This document shows positions 1 through 7,510 of a stretch of DNA of 64,000 nt, piece by piece. Origin of the DNA: a virus; the IMG/VR virus record IMGVR_UViG_3300040856_002293, positions 1 through 64,000 of that record; one strand, written 5' to 3'. Both the position numbers and the translations under genes were made by a program. The notes below the pieces were generated by a model that saw only the letters and a program-made list of their open reading frames with translations, was not told the DNA's origin and searched no databases. Position 1 is the first letter of the stretch. Each line of letters begins with the position of its first letter.

Positions 1-1
1 G

Positions 2-586
2 AAAATAGTAGAAAACACAGTTACAGCCATTATGGTTATTTTTGTTTTGGTATTTCTTTATTTCTTTATGTCTGCCCAAAAAAGTGTGGGAGAAGAACCT
101 AAAACAGAACAAGTCTCTCACGATGTAATACTAAACTCTGTGCGAGAAGTAATCTCCCTAACAGTAATAGAAGCAAACTTTACAGAGATATATACTAAAG
201 AAGACTATTGGAAGTTAGATCTATCTCCTTTCAGAAAGAAGATGGTAGTTAAAGTAAAGGCTAATGTAGGTATAGGTTATGATTTAGATGAGTTGTATAT
301 AGATGTAGATAAAGAATCTAAAATCATATCAGTATTAAGAATGCCTTCTCCCAAACTTTTGTATATAGATGATACCTTGGAGTATTTTGATATATCTGAA
401 GGATATTTTAATTGGTTTGACCCAGGAGACTACACAGAGATAGACAGAGAGACAAGAGATAAGATAGAGTCTATGGTAACTAATAGTAGTCTTTTTACTG
501 ATGCAGACATAAAATTATTTGAAAATTTAAAAATAATTCGTAACTTAGCATCCGAGATGGGATGGACAGTAGTTATAAAGGATTGA
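2..586 (+). CDS. DUF4230-like membrane-anchored protein, 5' end cut by window
   Basis: Unknown function. The frame is open from base 2, so the true start may lie outside the window; the first internal ATG is at 32. From that ATG, residues 1-14 form a hydrophobic membrane segment, followed by about 165 soluble residues with a charged alternating-strand pattern (VVKVKANVGIGYDLDEL) that resembles the DUF4230 family common in Bacteroidota. The mature part would face the periplasm. It heads a run of small same-strand genes with short gaps. Family assignment is from recall of the pattern, not a search. Confidence 0.75.
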   Translation, partial: KIVENTVTAIMVIFVLVFLYFFMSAQKSVGEEPKTEQVSHDVILNSVREVISLTVIEANFTEIYTKEDYWKLDLSPFRKKMVVKVKANVGIGYDLDELYIDVDKESKIISVLRMPSPKLLYIDDTLEYFDISEGYFNWFDPGDYTEIDRETRDKIESMVTNSSLFTDADIKLFENLKIIRNLASEMGWTVVIKD

Positions 587-608
587 TAATTAATTAAAAG
601 TTACAAAA

Positions 609-872
609 ATGAATTACAAAGGTTTTGATGTACAGATTGAGATTAAGCAGTACAAAAATGGGGGAGATGCTATCTATCTAATAGATAAGCAGGACCATTC
701 ACCAGTAGCAGTAGCAACAAGTTGGATTGAAGGTTTAGAACCTGATGAGTTAGCCATTAAAGATTATAGTGAGAATGAAGGTATGTATAGATGGTTAGTA
801 GACAATAATGTTGTTACTCCATCCGTTAGAATGCTTTATGGATTTCCTATTTGTAAATTAGTTAACAATTAA
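609..872 (+). CDS. Conserved small phage protein, unknown function
   Basis: An 87-residue soluble protein of a type often seen in phages of Bacteroidota (opening MNYKGFDV, central KDYSENEG). No catalytic motif or membrane segment. It starts 22 bases after the preceding stop behind an A-rich leader without a Shine-Dalgarno box, and is followed by a further small gene after 12 bases, so it is probably cotranscribed. Confidence 0.8.
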   Translation: MNYKGFDVQIEIKQYKNGGDAIYLIDKQDHSPVAVATSWIEGLEPDELAIKDYSENEGMYRWLVDNNVVTPSVRMLYGFPICKLVNN

Positions 873-884
873 ATAAAAAAGGTT

Positions 885-1250
885 ATGGAAAAGCAAATTA
901 AAAACTTAGTCGAATTAGCAGAGCAGTATTATCAATATGCAATAGAAGAAGACTTCCCAAGTGGACACACCTGGTTACAGACAGACTATGGGGAGGTTGG
1001 GGTATACTTATCCACTAACAGTAGAAGAGATTACTCAGTGAAATTCGATGGCGAAGTGGAGGTTGCAGGATATGCAAATAGAATAGCAATGGGATTTACT
1101 GCCACTTCAGAAACTTTAGAGAAATTATATAATAACTTTTCAAAATATCTTAAAACTGAAAAAGATAAGATTCAAGAACAAGTAGCAGTCCAAAGAGCTG
1201 AGAAGATAAAAAATTTGGAAGAAGAACTATCAAGATTAAAAAACTTATGA
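885..1250 (+). CDS. Hypothetical protein with C-terminal coiled coil
   Basis: 121 residues. Residues about 1-75 are mixed alpha/beta with several aromatic residues; the last 40 are charged, Glu/Lys-rich and heptad-like (ending EEELSRLKNL), so a coiled coil is likely. The stop codon overlaps the start of the next gene in an ATGA arrangement, pointing to translational coupling. No family recognised. Confidence 0.75.
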   Translation: MEKQIKNLVELAEQYYQYAIEEDFPSGHTWLQTDYGEVGVYLSTNSRRDYSVKFDGEVEVAGYANRIAMGFTATSETLEKLYNNFSKYLKTEKDKIQEQVAVQRAEKIKNLEEELSRLKNL

Positions 1251-1669
1251 ATAGGTTCACTTTCTTAAAAGTCTATAACTCTCCATTTAAGCCATTCCTA
1301 CCTAAGTTATATATAGGTAGGATGACTATTGGAGTGCCTTACTTTTATTCTCGTAAAAAAGTAGGGTTTGACTTTGTAGGCTTGGGTTATAAAACTAAAT
1401 GGTCAGATACTGACTATAGGTTTGAATATAATCCTATGTGGTCATTTGTATTTTATAAGTGGCAGATTGCTTTAATCTTTGAACCTATTGACTGTAACTA
1501 CTACTATTGGGAGGCTTGGTTGTACTATTACTATAATACTAAAGGTACGAAGGAAGAAAGGATACGAGAATGCAAGAAAAAGTATCCACTAAAAATTACA
1601 GTAAGTGGTACAAAGGATGGGGAGAAGTATGAGTATAGTTATAATGCGTATGATAGGATTTTAAAATAA
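1247..1669 (+). CDS. Hypothetical aromatic-rich protein with KTKWSD motif
   Basis: 140 residues, unusually rich in Tyr, Trp and Phe. It contains KTKWSDTDYRF, which is shared with the protein encoded at 4540-5190 (KTKWSDYDLRI), so the two are probably related. It overlaps the preceding gene by four bases. Function unknown. Confidence 0.75.
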   Translation: MNRFTFLKVYNSPFKPFLPKLYIGRMTIGVPYFYSRKKVGFDFVGLGYKTKWSDTDYRFEYNPMWSFVFYKWQIALIFEPIDCNYYYWEAWLYYYYNTKGTKEERIRECKKKYPLKITVSGTKDGEKYEYSYNAYDRILK

Positions 1670-1675
1670 AAAACA

Positions 1676-1942
1676 ATGAAAGTATCTGTATTTGAAAAAC
1701 AAATAGATGAGATAAAAACTAAGCACCCTAAACATTTGGTATGGGTAAAAATGAATGGTTTTGTGCAGTGTATTAAAAACGATGCAGAAATCACCAGTAG
1801 TATTTTAGGGTGCGTATTAACTGAACGCCCAGATAATAAAATGAAAATTACTGGATTTAATGAAAATATGCTTGATGAATGTTTACCAAAGGTGATTAAA
1901 AAGAGATTCTCCGTTGCAATGTTGGATTATAATGCCACATAA
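1676..1942 (+). CDS. Hypothetical protein, MKVSxFExQ leader type
   Basis: 88 residues, no recognised domain. Its leader and first nine codons (MKVSVFEKQ) closely match those of the gene at 2380 (MKVSTFETQ), although the remainder of the two proteins is unrelated. The stop is followed by the first copy of the recurrent AACTnTTTnTTAATCCAA sequence. Confidence 0.75.
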   Translation: MKVSVFEKQIDEIKTKHPKHLVWVKMNGFVQCIKNDAEITSSILGCVLTERPDNKMKITGFNENMLDECLPKVIKKRFSVAMLDYNAT

Positions 1943-1968
1943 CTGTTTATTAATCCAAAGGTTAAACA
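1941..1968. repeat. Recurrent post-stop repeat, copy 1
   Basis: Diverged copy of the sequence AACTATTTGTTAATCCAAG that follows stop codons at about 2647, 3319 and 4136. Found only between the small genes of the 1.9-4.2 kb stretch. May be one half of a cassette junction. Confidence 0.5.
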
Positions 1969-2000
1969 TATAAATAGTGCAAATTAAATAAACAGAAATT

Positions 2001-2258
2001 ATGTGGAAATACGAACAAGAATTTAGAATAGACAAGCCTGAAACAGTAGGTGAAAAAGATAAACACTTTGATTTAGATAATTACAAAGACTGGTTAGAAG
2101 AACAATTGACTAACTGCCGTAAGCAATTAGCTATACAACGTGCTGTAGGGCAAAGCAAACAGTTAAGTTTTACTGATGGTACGATGCCACCAATGGGCAG
2201 TAAAGAATTTAACTGTTATCATGGACTTTGTGAATGTAAACAAAATTGTAAAACCTAA
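2001..2258 (+). CDS. Hypothetical protein with Cys-rich tail
   Basis: 85 residues. The last 15 contain four Cys and a His (CYHGLCECKQNC), a likely metal-binding tail. The ATG follows a leader typical of this region (ATTAAATAAACAGAAATT). No family recognised. Confidence 0.75.
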   Translation: MWKYEQEFRIDKPETVGEKDKHFDLDNYKDWLEEQLTNCRKQLAIQRAVGQSKQLSFTDGTMPPMGSKEFNCYHGLCECKQNCKT

Positions 2259-2298
2259 TTGCCTACAACTATTTTTTTATCTAACATTAAAATATGAT

Positions 2299-2316
2299 TA
2301 TACCCTATTGGGTATA
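2299..2316. promoter_or_regulatory. Palindrome TATACCC-TATT-GGGTATA
   Basis: Perfect 7-bp inverted repeat with a 4-base centre in the 121-base gap between two genes. A partial second copy (TATACCTTTTAGGGTA) lies about 25 bases on. Could be a repressor operator or a weak hairpin; no U tract follows, so a terminator is less likely. Confidence 0.4.
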
Positions 2317-2379
2317 AAATAGCTTAAAAAGTTTGTTTTATACCTTTTAGGGTACAATTATCTTATAAAATAAAAAACA

Positions 2380-2649
2380 ATGAAGGTATCTACATTTGAA
2401 ACACAAAACAAAGATATGACAAAAGACGAAATACTTAGAAAATATGAGGACGATAATGAATACCACTTTTACGAGGTTGACAGAGCTTGGATAATGGAAG
2501 CAATGGAGGAATATGCGCAACAGCAAGTAAAAAATAATACCGTATTACCGCATGTTAGCCGTAGTAATTGCTGTAAACAATGTGGGAAAGAGATAGATAA
2601 GCAATTTAGATTTTGTAGTGGTGAGTGTAAACAATATTATTACCGCTAA
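2380..2649 (+). CDS. Small zinc-finger protein
   Basis: 89 residues. The C-terminal 27 residues carry a Cys4 zinc finger (CCKQCGKEI then FCSGEC; C-x2-C and C-x3-C knuckles). The N-terminal half is acidic and helical with MKVSTFETQ at the start, shared with the gene at 1676. The zinc finger may bind nucleic acid or a protein partner; which is not visible. Confidence 0.8.
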   Translation: MKVSTFETQNKDMTKDEILRKYEDDNEYHFYEVDRAWIMEAMEEYAQQQVKNNTVLPHVSRSNCCKQCGKEIDKQFRFCSGECKQYYYR

Positions 2650-2674
2650 CTATTTGTCAATCTAAGTTTTAAAC
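2647..2674. repeat. Recurrent post-stop repeat, copy 2
   Basis: AACTATTTGTCAATCTAAG directly at the stop codon of the preceding gene, two to three mismatches from the copies at 3319 and 4136. Confidence 0.55.
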
Positions 2675-2713
2675 CCATCGAAATTAAGGGGTTTGTAAAT
2701 TAAAACAGATAAA

Positions 2714-3019
2714 ATGGAATTAGAAAGAGTCATTGAAATATTAGAAAACCATCAAATGTGGAGGCGTGACCAAAACGTACCACCAAAAGTAGAAATGCAA
2801 AGCCCTATTGAAATAGGAGCAGCTATTGATTATGCAATAAGCGAGTTAAAAAAATTGCGTTTATCTGATGTTGTAAAATCGTTGCCTAAAGACACAGATG
2901 GATGCAATATAAACAGTGTTAGCAACTATTTTCACTGCCAAAGAGAAGAAGAGATGGAAAGTAAATGCACAAACCAATGCGACCACTGTAAAGAATATTA
3001 CAAACCATTAGAGCAATAA
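2714..3019 (+). CDS. Conserved small phage protein with Cys cluster
   Basis: 101 residues. The first 50 (ERVIEILENHQMWRRD, then IEIGAAIDYAISELKK) resemble a very common small phage protein of unknown role. The tail has CTNQCDHCKEY, a possible metal site. Confidence 0.75.
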   Translation: MELERVIEILENHQMWRRDQNVPPKVEMQSPIEIGAAIDYAISELKKLRLSDVVKSLPKDTDGCNINSVSNYFHCQREEEMESKCTNQCDHCKEYYKPLEQ

Positions 3020-3028
3020 TATTACTGC

Positions 3029-3082
3029 CAACGTTTTGGCTATGTGCCGTATGACGATAGGAATATGGACATATAGCCGTTG
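3029..3082. repeat. Imperfect palindrome, attC-like cassette junction
   Basis: CAAC (3029-3032) pairs with GTTG (3079-3082) and GGCTATGTG (3038-3046) pairs with CATATAGCC (3070-3078) with one mismatch, around a 23-base centre. Two-arm layout recalls integron attC sites, but exact consensus core sites are not present. It sits between two small genes. Confidence 0.5.
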
Positions 3083-3122
3083 TTGTGCATAGTAGCGGAT
3101 TAATTAACTAAAGTTTGAATAA

Positions 3123-3308
3123 ATGAAATTACAATTCTTAACAATCGAAATTGATGGAAAATGCTTTGACTTACCAAAGGATATGCAGATTCCGCAGAAA
3201 GGTAGCACTGTATTTATTGAGGGTAAAACAGGGATAGTTGAAAACATTCACTACCATATAGTAGACGGAAAAGTACACATGATAAGCATTTTTGCTACGA
3301 AAGGGTAG
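3123..3308 (+). CDS. Hypothetical protein, 61 residues
   Basis: Small beta-rich protein without recognised motif. It is flanked by related sequences in opposite orientation: upstream GTTGTGCATAGTAGCGGATTA and downstream GTAGCTATTATGCACAAC, as expected of a mobile gene cassette. Confidence 0.65.
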   Translation: MKLQFLTIEIDGKCFDLPKDMQIPQKGSTVFIEGKTGIVENIHYHIVDGKVHMISIFATKG

Positions 3309-3318
3309 CTATTATGCA

Positions 3319-3346
3319 CAACTATTTGTTAATCCAAGTTATTAAG
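3319..3346. repeat. Recurrent post-stop repeat, copy 3
   Basis: CAACTATTTGTTAATCCAAG follows the stop codon by 10 bases; virtually identical to the copy at 4136. Confidence 0.6.
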
Positions 3347-3363
3347 ATAAAAAACAATAAAAG

Positions 3364-3525
3364 ATGAAAAAGTACAGAATTACAATCAGAACTTATTTTG
3401 GGACATTTGAGATTGATGACATTGAAGCACAAGATGAGGATGAGGCATTTGAAAAGGCTTGTGAAGAAGCTAAAAAAGAAATTGATTGTGCAAAATTAGA
3501 TGAAGTTTATGAGTATGATTCCTAA
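3364..3525 (+). CDS. Small acidic protein, DpnD/PcfM-like
   Basis: 53 residues starting MKKYRITIRTYFG with IEAQDEDEAFEKA in the middle, a beta-hairpin followed by an acidic helix as in the small DpnD/PcfM family. Role unknown. It has the A-rich leader usual for this region (AAAAAACAATAAAAG before the ATG). Confidence 0.65.
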   Translation: MKKYRITIRTYFGTFEIDDIEAQDEDEAFEKACEEAKKEIDCAKLDEVYEYDS

Positions 3526-3577
3526 TGGTGCATAACGGTACAGTATAACAGTAGTGCGGATAATTAAAAACAATAAT

Positions 3578-3784
3578 ATGGATAAGTACACGAAAAAAGC
3601 GGTGTTTAGTTACTTAAAGAAGTATGACCACATAGCAAACGAAGAGGACTTTATAGAAGTTACTGAATGGAAAAACGGTGAAGGATTTGATGTAGAGATA
3701 GTTGGAAAATTAAGTACAAGGTTTCAATTAACTTGGGGTGAATACACCGCTTTGAAGAAGTTGGTTAAAAAACTTGATGGTTAG
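3578..3784 (+). CDS. Hypothetical protein, 68 residues
   Basis: Starts MDKYTKKAVF; a start 24 bases upstream is possible but the ATG at 3578 follows the local leader AATTAAAAACAATAAT. Mixed alpha/beta, no recognised domain. Confidence 0.7.
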   Translation: MDKYTKKAVFSYLKKYDHIANEEDFIEVTEWKNGEGFDVEIVGKLSTRFQLTWGEYTALKKLVKKLDG

Positions 3785-3795
3785 CATTACTGTTA

Positions 3796-3851
3796 TACAT
3801 TGTTGTAGTGTCGTTTTAATGCACTACAACGGCTACAGGTATGGCAATGTA
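3796..3851. repeat. Two-arm palindrome, attC-like cassette junction
   Basis: GTTGTAGTG (3802-3810) pairs perfectly with CACTACAAC (3822-3830), and the outer arm TACATTG (3796-3802) pairs with CAATGTA (3845-3851). The same two-arm architecture as at 3029-3082, again directly after a small gene. Confidence 0.5.
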
Positions 3852-3882
3852 ATTTTACGGATTTGAAACACGGAAATTAATT

Positions 3883-4119
3883 ATGGACAAGATAGATAGA
3901 TTAAAGCAATTACTTCTGACACACAGAACAGAAGATATAAGCAAATTAACATTTGAAGAAAGGATTGATTTTGACGATGCGTTTGCACAAGAGATAGTAA
4001 AATTATTTGCTATACCTGATGTTATAGAGCCGAAGGGAAAGTTAAAATGCGAATGTAAAGATGAGTGGATGGAAGATGTTATTTATGTTCAGTGTAGTAA
4101 GTGTGGTGAAAAGTACTAA
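3883..4119 (+). CDS. Hypothetical protein with C-terminal zinc ribbon
   Basis: 78 residues; helical N-terminal half and a Cys4 ribbon near the end (KCEC then CSKCGEKY). Unknown role; the third Cys4-type small protein in this stretch. Confidence 0.75.
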   Translation: MDKIDRLKQLLLTHRTEDISKLTFEERIDFDDAFAQEIVKLFAIPDVIEPKGKLKCECKDEWMEDVIYVQCSKCGEKY

Positions 4120-4135
4120 CGCATTTTAATTCTCT

Positions 4136-4163
4136 ATAACTATTTGTTAATCCAAGTTATAAA
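4136..4163. repeat. Recurrent post-stop repeat, copy 4
   Basis: AACTATTTGTTAATCCAAG, 17 bases after a stop codon; matches copy 3 over about 20 bases. Confidence 0.6.
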
Positions 4164-4174
4164 AATAAGGAACA

Positions 4175-4543
4175 TTGGCAAATAAAAATAAAGACCTTAA
4201 ATTAGTAAAAGTTGGTACTGTTCGAAAACATATGGATGCGCATTTTAGAGATGAAATCAGCTACTCTGAAGCAGTTAATAGAATAAATAAAGAAGCAAAT
4301 AAAAATATGAGAAATATGAAAGCAAAATTAACATTTATACTGCCAGAAGATAGGTACGAATATGACATGGCAGTCAATGGAAGCAATTGGCATCACGTTG
4401 CTTGGGAGATGTACCAATACTTGAGAGGCAAAACTAAATATGCACCAGATGATGCTCATGAGGAGTACACTCAAGCAATGTCTGATTGTAAGGATAAGTT
4501 GTTTGAAATTATGCGAGAAAACGGAGTAGATTTTGACTTATGA
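4175..4543 (+). CDS. Conserved small phage protein, TTG or internal ATG start
   Basis: 122 residues if the TTG at 4175 is used; internal ATGs at 4232, 4307 and 4316 are alternatives. The C-terminal 75 residues (KLTFILPEDRYEYDMAVNGS, then WEMYQYLR) match a small protein common in phages of unknown role. The extra N-terminal 45 residues may be an added segment or untranslated. Ends in an ATGA overlap with the next gene. Confidence 0.7.
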   Translation: MANKNKDLKLVKVGTVRKHMDAHFRDEISYSEAVNRINKEANKNMRNMKAKLTFILPEDRYEYDMAVNGSNWHHVAWEMYQYLRGKTKYAPDDAHEEYTQAMSDCKDKLFEIMRENGVDFDL

Positions 4544-5190
4544 GAAAATCAAAGTTTGACATATCATCACAAAAACCTTTGAGTTTTAGAATCAAAGAGT
4601 TTTTTAGAAGCCTACTTTTTTGGAAAGGTAGACAGAAAGGTGTGATTCATACCCGTAATATTATATTGGATGATTTCCGATATAAGGATGATTTCCGATA
4701 CATCTTTTTTCCAAAAGATTTTGCTGAGAAATATGGATATTTGGGTACTTCTGTTTGGAATGAGGATAGTGTTTATTTCAAAGCACTTTATCCACTTGTT
4801 CTTGCATTAGATTATGAAGCAAAACCAAAATGGTGTCCAAGATGGTTTCTTCGTTTTCTTGATGTATTTGGTTCTGATAGGTCAGTCGTTAGAGTTAGGA
4901 ATTTGAGATTGCACAATTTACAAACAAAACTAACCAAAGGAATTGCATTTGTAGATTGGAAAACAAAATGGAGTGATTACGATTTAAGAATCAGTATCCA
5001 TGCACCTTCTCACTTACAAGATTTGGCTTCAGCCATTGAAGAAAAGTTTTATTCTAAAGGTAGACAGAAAGAGTTAGCAGAACAAATCAAACAGTTAGAC
5101 CCTAATGCCAATATTATTTGGGGTAGTGTTAAAAGATTACAAGAACAATTAGAGAAATTACAACAAACTATTAACACCAAAGAGAAATGA
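4540..5190 (+). CDS. Hypothetical protein, KTKWSD family
   Basis: 216 residues, basic and aromatic, with KTKWSDYDLRI shared with the protein at 1247. The last 50 residues are a probable coiled coil (KRLQEQLEKLQQ). A short internal duplication (DDFRYKDDFRY) is seen near residue 45. Coupled by four-base overlaps at both ends. Confidence 0.75.
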   Translation: MRKSKFDISSQKPLSFRIKEFFRSLLFWKGRQKGVIHTRNIILDDFRYKDDFRYIFFPKDFAEKYGYLGTSVWNEDSVYFKALYPLVLALDYEAKPKWCPRWFLRFLDVFGSDRSVVRVRNLRLHNLQTKLTKGIAFVDWKTKWSDYDLRISIHAPSHLQDLASAIEEKFYSKGRQKELAEQIKQLDPNANIIWGSVKRLQEQLEKLQQTINTKEK

Positions 5191-5930
5191 AAACAGTAGT
5201 TATAGGAGACTTACACGGTCTTAACGTATGGAAAGATATAATCAACTATGAGAATCCTAATAGAGTTGTGTTTATAGGAGACTATTTTGATTCTTTTGAC
5301 ATTCCTTACGATAAGCAGATAGAGAACTTCCTGGACCTAATAGAGTACAAGGAAAAAAGTGGGGGAGATGTCATACTACTAATAGGTAACCACGACTATC
5401 ATTATCTACCCTATATAAACGACACATATACATCAGGCTATCAATCTAAGTATGCACACTTAATAAAACATACAGTAGAAAAGAACCTACACCATCTACA
5501 GATAGCCTATCAGTTTGATGACTTTCTAATAACACATGCAGGAGTAAGTGAAGAGTTTATGGATAATAACTTTGATAAGTGGTCTGAGGAGACTATAGTA
5601 GAACATCTTAATGATTTATTTAAATATAAACCTAATAAGTTCTTATTCAATGGTCTTGACCCTTATGGAGACGATACTTACCAGTCTCCTATATGGATAA
5701 GACCTCGAAGTCTTATGAGAGCTAATAAGACATCAGAACTAAAGAGAAGATATGTTCAAGTAGTAGGGCATACTCAAGTAAAGGAAATTGATACGAAGGG
5801 ACATGCTACCGGTGGAAGATATTATTTTATAGACTGCCTACCTACAAGTGGGCAATATATGATTGTAGATAAAGATTCGTTTATTGATTTTAAAAGTTAT
5901 AGAGATTATGATAAAGAAGATACTGAGTAA
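5187..5930 (+). CDS. Metallophosphoesterase (PPP-type phosphatase)
   Basis: Probable calcineurin-like phosphoesterase that hydrolyses phosphoprotein or nucleotide phosphates using two metal ions. All signature blocks are present in order: GDLHG (7-11), GDYFDS (31-36), GNHD (67-70), THAG (116-119) and a late GHTQ near residue 203. The length of 247 is usual for phage lambda-phosphatase-like enzymes. Substrate is not predictable. Overlaps the genes on either side. Confidence 0.92.
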   Translation: MKTVVIGDLHGLNVWKDIINYENPNRVVFIGDYFDSFDIPYDKQIENFLDLIEYKEKSGGDVILLIGNHDYHYLPYINDTYTSGYQSKYAHLIKHTVEKNLHHLQIAYQFDDFLITHAGVSEEFMDNNFDKWSEETIVEHLNDLFKYKPNKFLFNGLDPYGDDTYQSPIWIRPRSLMRANKTSELKRRYVQVVGHTQVKEIDTKGHATGGRYYFIDCLPTSGQYMIVDKDSFIDFKSYRDYDKEDTE

Positions 5931-6117
5931 AGTTTGGAATTCAAAAATAATTTGTATATTGTTGCACACCAGGATAAAGATAAAGGATTTTCCTTATGAG
6001 ATAGATCCTATAACACAAAGACCTTACGGTAGGTACAAGTGCAAAATTTGTGGGAGAAGATACCTTGCTAATAATAGATTCGATTGGTATCAGATAGATA
6101 TAAAGAAAAAGAAATAA
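5908..6117 (+). CDS. Small zinc-knuckle protein
   Basis: 69 residues from the ATG at 5908; an ATG at 5884 would overlap the phosphatase gene more. Contains CKICGRRYLA (C-x2-C) and an upstream Cys/His pair (CILLHTR), a probable zinc site found in many small phage proteins of unknown role. Confidence 0.7.
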   Translation: MIKKILSKVWNSKIICILLHTRIKIKDFPYEIDPITQRPYGRYKCKICGRRYLANNRFDWYQIDIKKKK

Positions 6118-6120
6118 AAT

Positions 6121-6324
6121 ATGAAAGAAGGTATTTTAAAGCACACTAATAAAGGATGGTTCATAGAATCTTCAGATAAGGATTATAAGTTACATCCAGA
6201 AGAAGAGAGTGTATGTAATGACTATGCTGATTATAGTGTAGATTGGATAGGTAAGAAGGTAACTTTCAATGTAGTTAAAAAAGGAAAAGCATTTTATGCT
6301 ATTACCGAAAAATTTATAAAATAA
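6121..6324 (+). CDS. Conserved small phage protein
   Basis: 67 residues (MKEGILKHTNKGWFIE...), a small beta-rich protein family frequent in phages of Bacteroidota. No known role. It begins three bases after the preceding stop. Confidence 0.75.
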   Translation: MKEGILKHTNKGWFIESSDKDYKLHPEEESVCNDYADYSVDWIGKKVTFNVVKKGKAFYAITEKFIK

Positions 6325-6338
6325 TTAATACTGAAATT

Positions 6339-6440
6339 ATGAAAAATTTAGAACAATCATTAAGACTTCTATTTTTTGTTGGTTTAATAATATCCTTTTG
6401 GATAGTATTTTGTTTTCTAATATTAATCTTTTGGGGATAA
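6339..6440 (+). CDS. 33-residue single-span membrane peptide
   Basis: MKNLEQSLRLLFF followed by a continuous hydrophobic stretch to the end (ILIFWG). One membrane segment, N-terminus probably cytoplasmic. Has the usual A-rich leader and lies in a tight gene cluster. Confidence 0.6.
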   Translation: MKNLEQSLRLLFFVGLIISFWIVFCFLILIFWG

Positions 6441-6449
6441 AATAAAGTT

Positions 6450-6689
6450 ATGATAAGTTATTTAGTATTTGCAAAGATAGATTCAAAAATTACAACTGAA
6501 GAATATGCCCATCATAAAGAAGCCTATGATATGTATCACACTATAATTGGAAAGTTAAGAAAGAGACTACAAAAGATAAACCCTACCGATAAAGGTAAAG
6601 AGTCTACAACAGATGGCTACGACAGAATATTTGAATGTTCATTAGGGATGGTTACTTGTGGAGAAGTTCCTAATGACTTAATGATATAG
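6450..6689 (+). CDS. Hypothetical protein, 79 residues
   Basis: Helical, soluble, no recognised motif. Follows the membrane peptide by nine bases. Confidence 0.7.
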   Translation: MISYLVFAKIDSKITTEEYAHHKEAYDMYHTIIGKLRKRLQKINPTDKGKESTTDGYDRIFECSLGMVTCGEVPNDLMI

Positions 6690-6732
6690 GTCGTTTTAAT
6701 AAGCATTTATTTTTAAATTTAAAACAAAAACT

Positions 6733-6793
6733 ATGTACAGTTTGTATTATTTGTATTATCTTTACTGATGTTTAGGGGGGTATTCCCCTAAAC
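6733..6793 (+). promoter_or_regulatory. Tyr/Leu-rich 11-codon leader ORF plus hairpin (attenuator-like)
   Basis: An ATG at 6733 opens an 11-codon frame with six Tyr and three Leu codons, stopping at 6768. It is followed at once by a perfect 9-bp hairpin, GTTTAGGGG (6770-6778) with CCCCTAAAC (6785-6793), then TAATTTTTA. A short residue-rich ORF ahead of a terminator-like hairpin is the layout of a transcription attenuator. The tyrosine run partly reflects a tandem TTGTATTAT repeat, so chance is possible. Confidence 0.35.
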
Positions 6794-6818
6794 TAATTTT
6801 TAACATAAATCTATAGAT

Positions 6819-7118
6819 ATGAATTTATTTTTCTTTTTAGTTGGAGTTGCTACTTCACTTATTATCATTTTGGTTGTCAATACTATCTTATCTAATAGAC
6901 AGTTAGACAAACTAAAGCAAAGACTTAATAGCTTAGACAATAATTTATTTATTGAGATTGATTCTATGAACAAGATATTTCATCAACTTGAATTACATTT
7001 AGAATCCAAGTTGGACAGATTAGAAAGTGAATTGGATAGAAGATTTGAACATTCTCAAAATAATGTAGATAGAGATATTGAATCTCTACATAATGAATTA
7101 AACAAACTATCTAAATAA
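6819..7118 (+). CDS. Membrane-anchored coiled-coil protein
   Basis: 99 residues: one N-terminal transmembrane segment (about residues 3-24) then a long charged heptad region to the end. Topology suggests an inner-membrane anchor with an extended coiled coil. Could be a spanin-like or scaffold protein; no lysis gene is adjacent, so the role stays open. Confidence 0.75.
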   Translation: MNLFFFLVGVATSLIIILVVNTILSNRQLDKLKQRLNSLDNNLFIEIDSMNKIFHQLELHLESKLDRLESELDRRFEHSQNNVDRDIESLHNELNKLSK

Positions 7119-7137
7119 GAATTGGTGTTTCATTTTG

Positions 7138-7170
7138 GGGTGGGAGGTGTAGGAGTCTCTCACCCTTTTT
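7138..7170 (+). terminator. Intrinsic terminator
   Basis: GGGTGGGAG pairs with CTCTCACCC (one bulge/mismatch) and is followed by a run of T, right after the coiled-coil gene. Confidence 0.7.
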
Positions 7171-7183
7171 AAAATTAAATGTT

Positions 7184-7504
7184 ATGAAAGAGAGCGTACA
7201 CACATTATTTGATAAAGCAAGTTACACTATATATAGAATTCTTAGAGTTCTTCCTAATAATATGTTTAAGACTGGATGGTCTGCATACAACAATTATAAG
7301 GAGATTATGACTTTGTATGTTTATATTATGCATACACAATTCAAAGTACCTATAGAAGATGTTGCATCTTGTTTAAATATAAAAACACCTACTTGTAATG
7401 TTTATCGAAATAATCTCGATAAGAATCTTATGAAGTTAAAATATCCTAACATACAAACTTATTTTAAAGAATACGATTCTGCTAAAAAGAAAGTTTTTAA
7501 ATAG
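7184..7504 (+). CDS. Hypothetical protein, possible helix-turn-helix
   Basis: 106 residues, helical and basic. Residues about 63-85 (PIEDVASCLNIKTPTCNVYR) look like a helix-turn-helix with a recognition helix, so DNA binding is possible. Not assigned to a family. Confidence 0.65.
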   Translation: MKESVHTLFDKASYTIYRILRVLPNNMFKTGWSAYNNYKEIMTLYVYIMHTQFKVPIEDVASCLNIKTPTCNVYRNNLDKNLMKLKYPNIQTYFKEYDSAKKKVFK

Positions 7505-7510
7505 TAAAAT

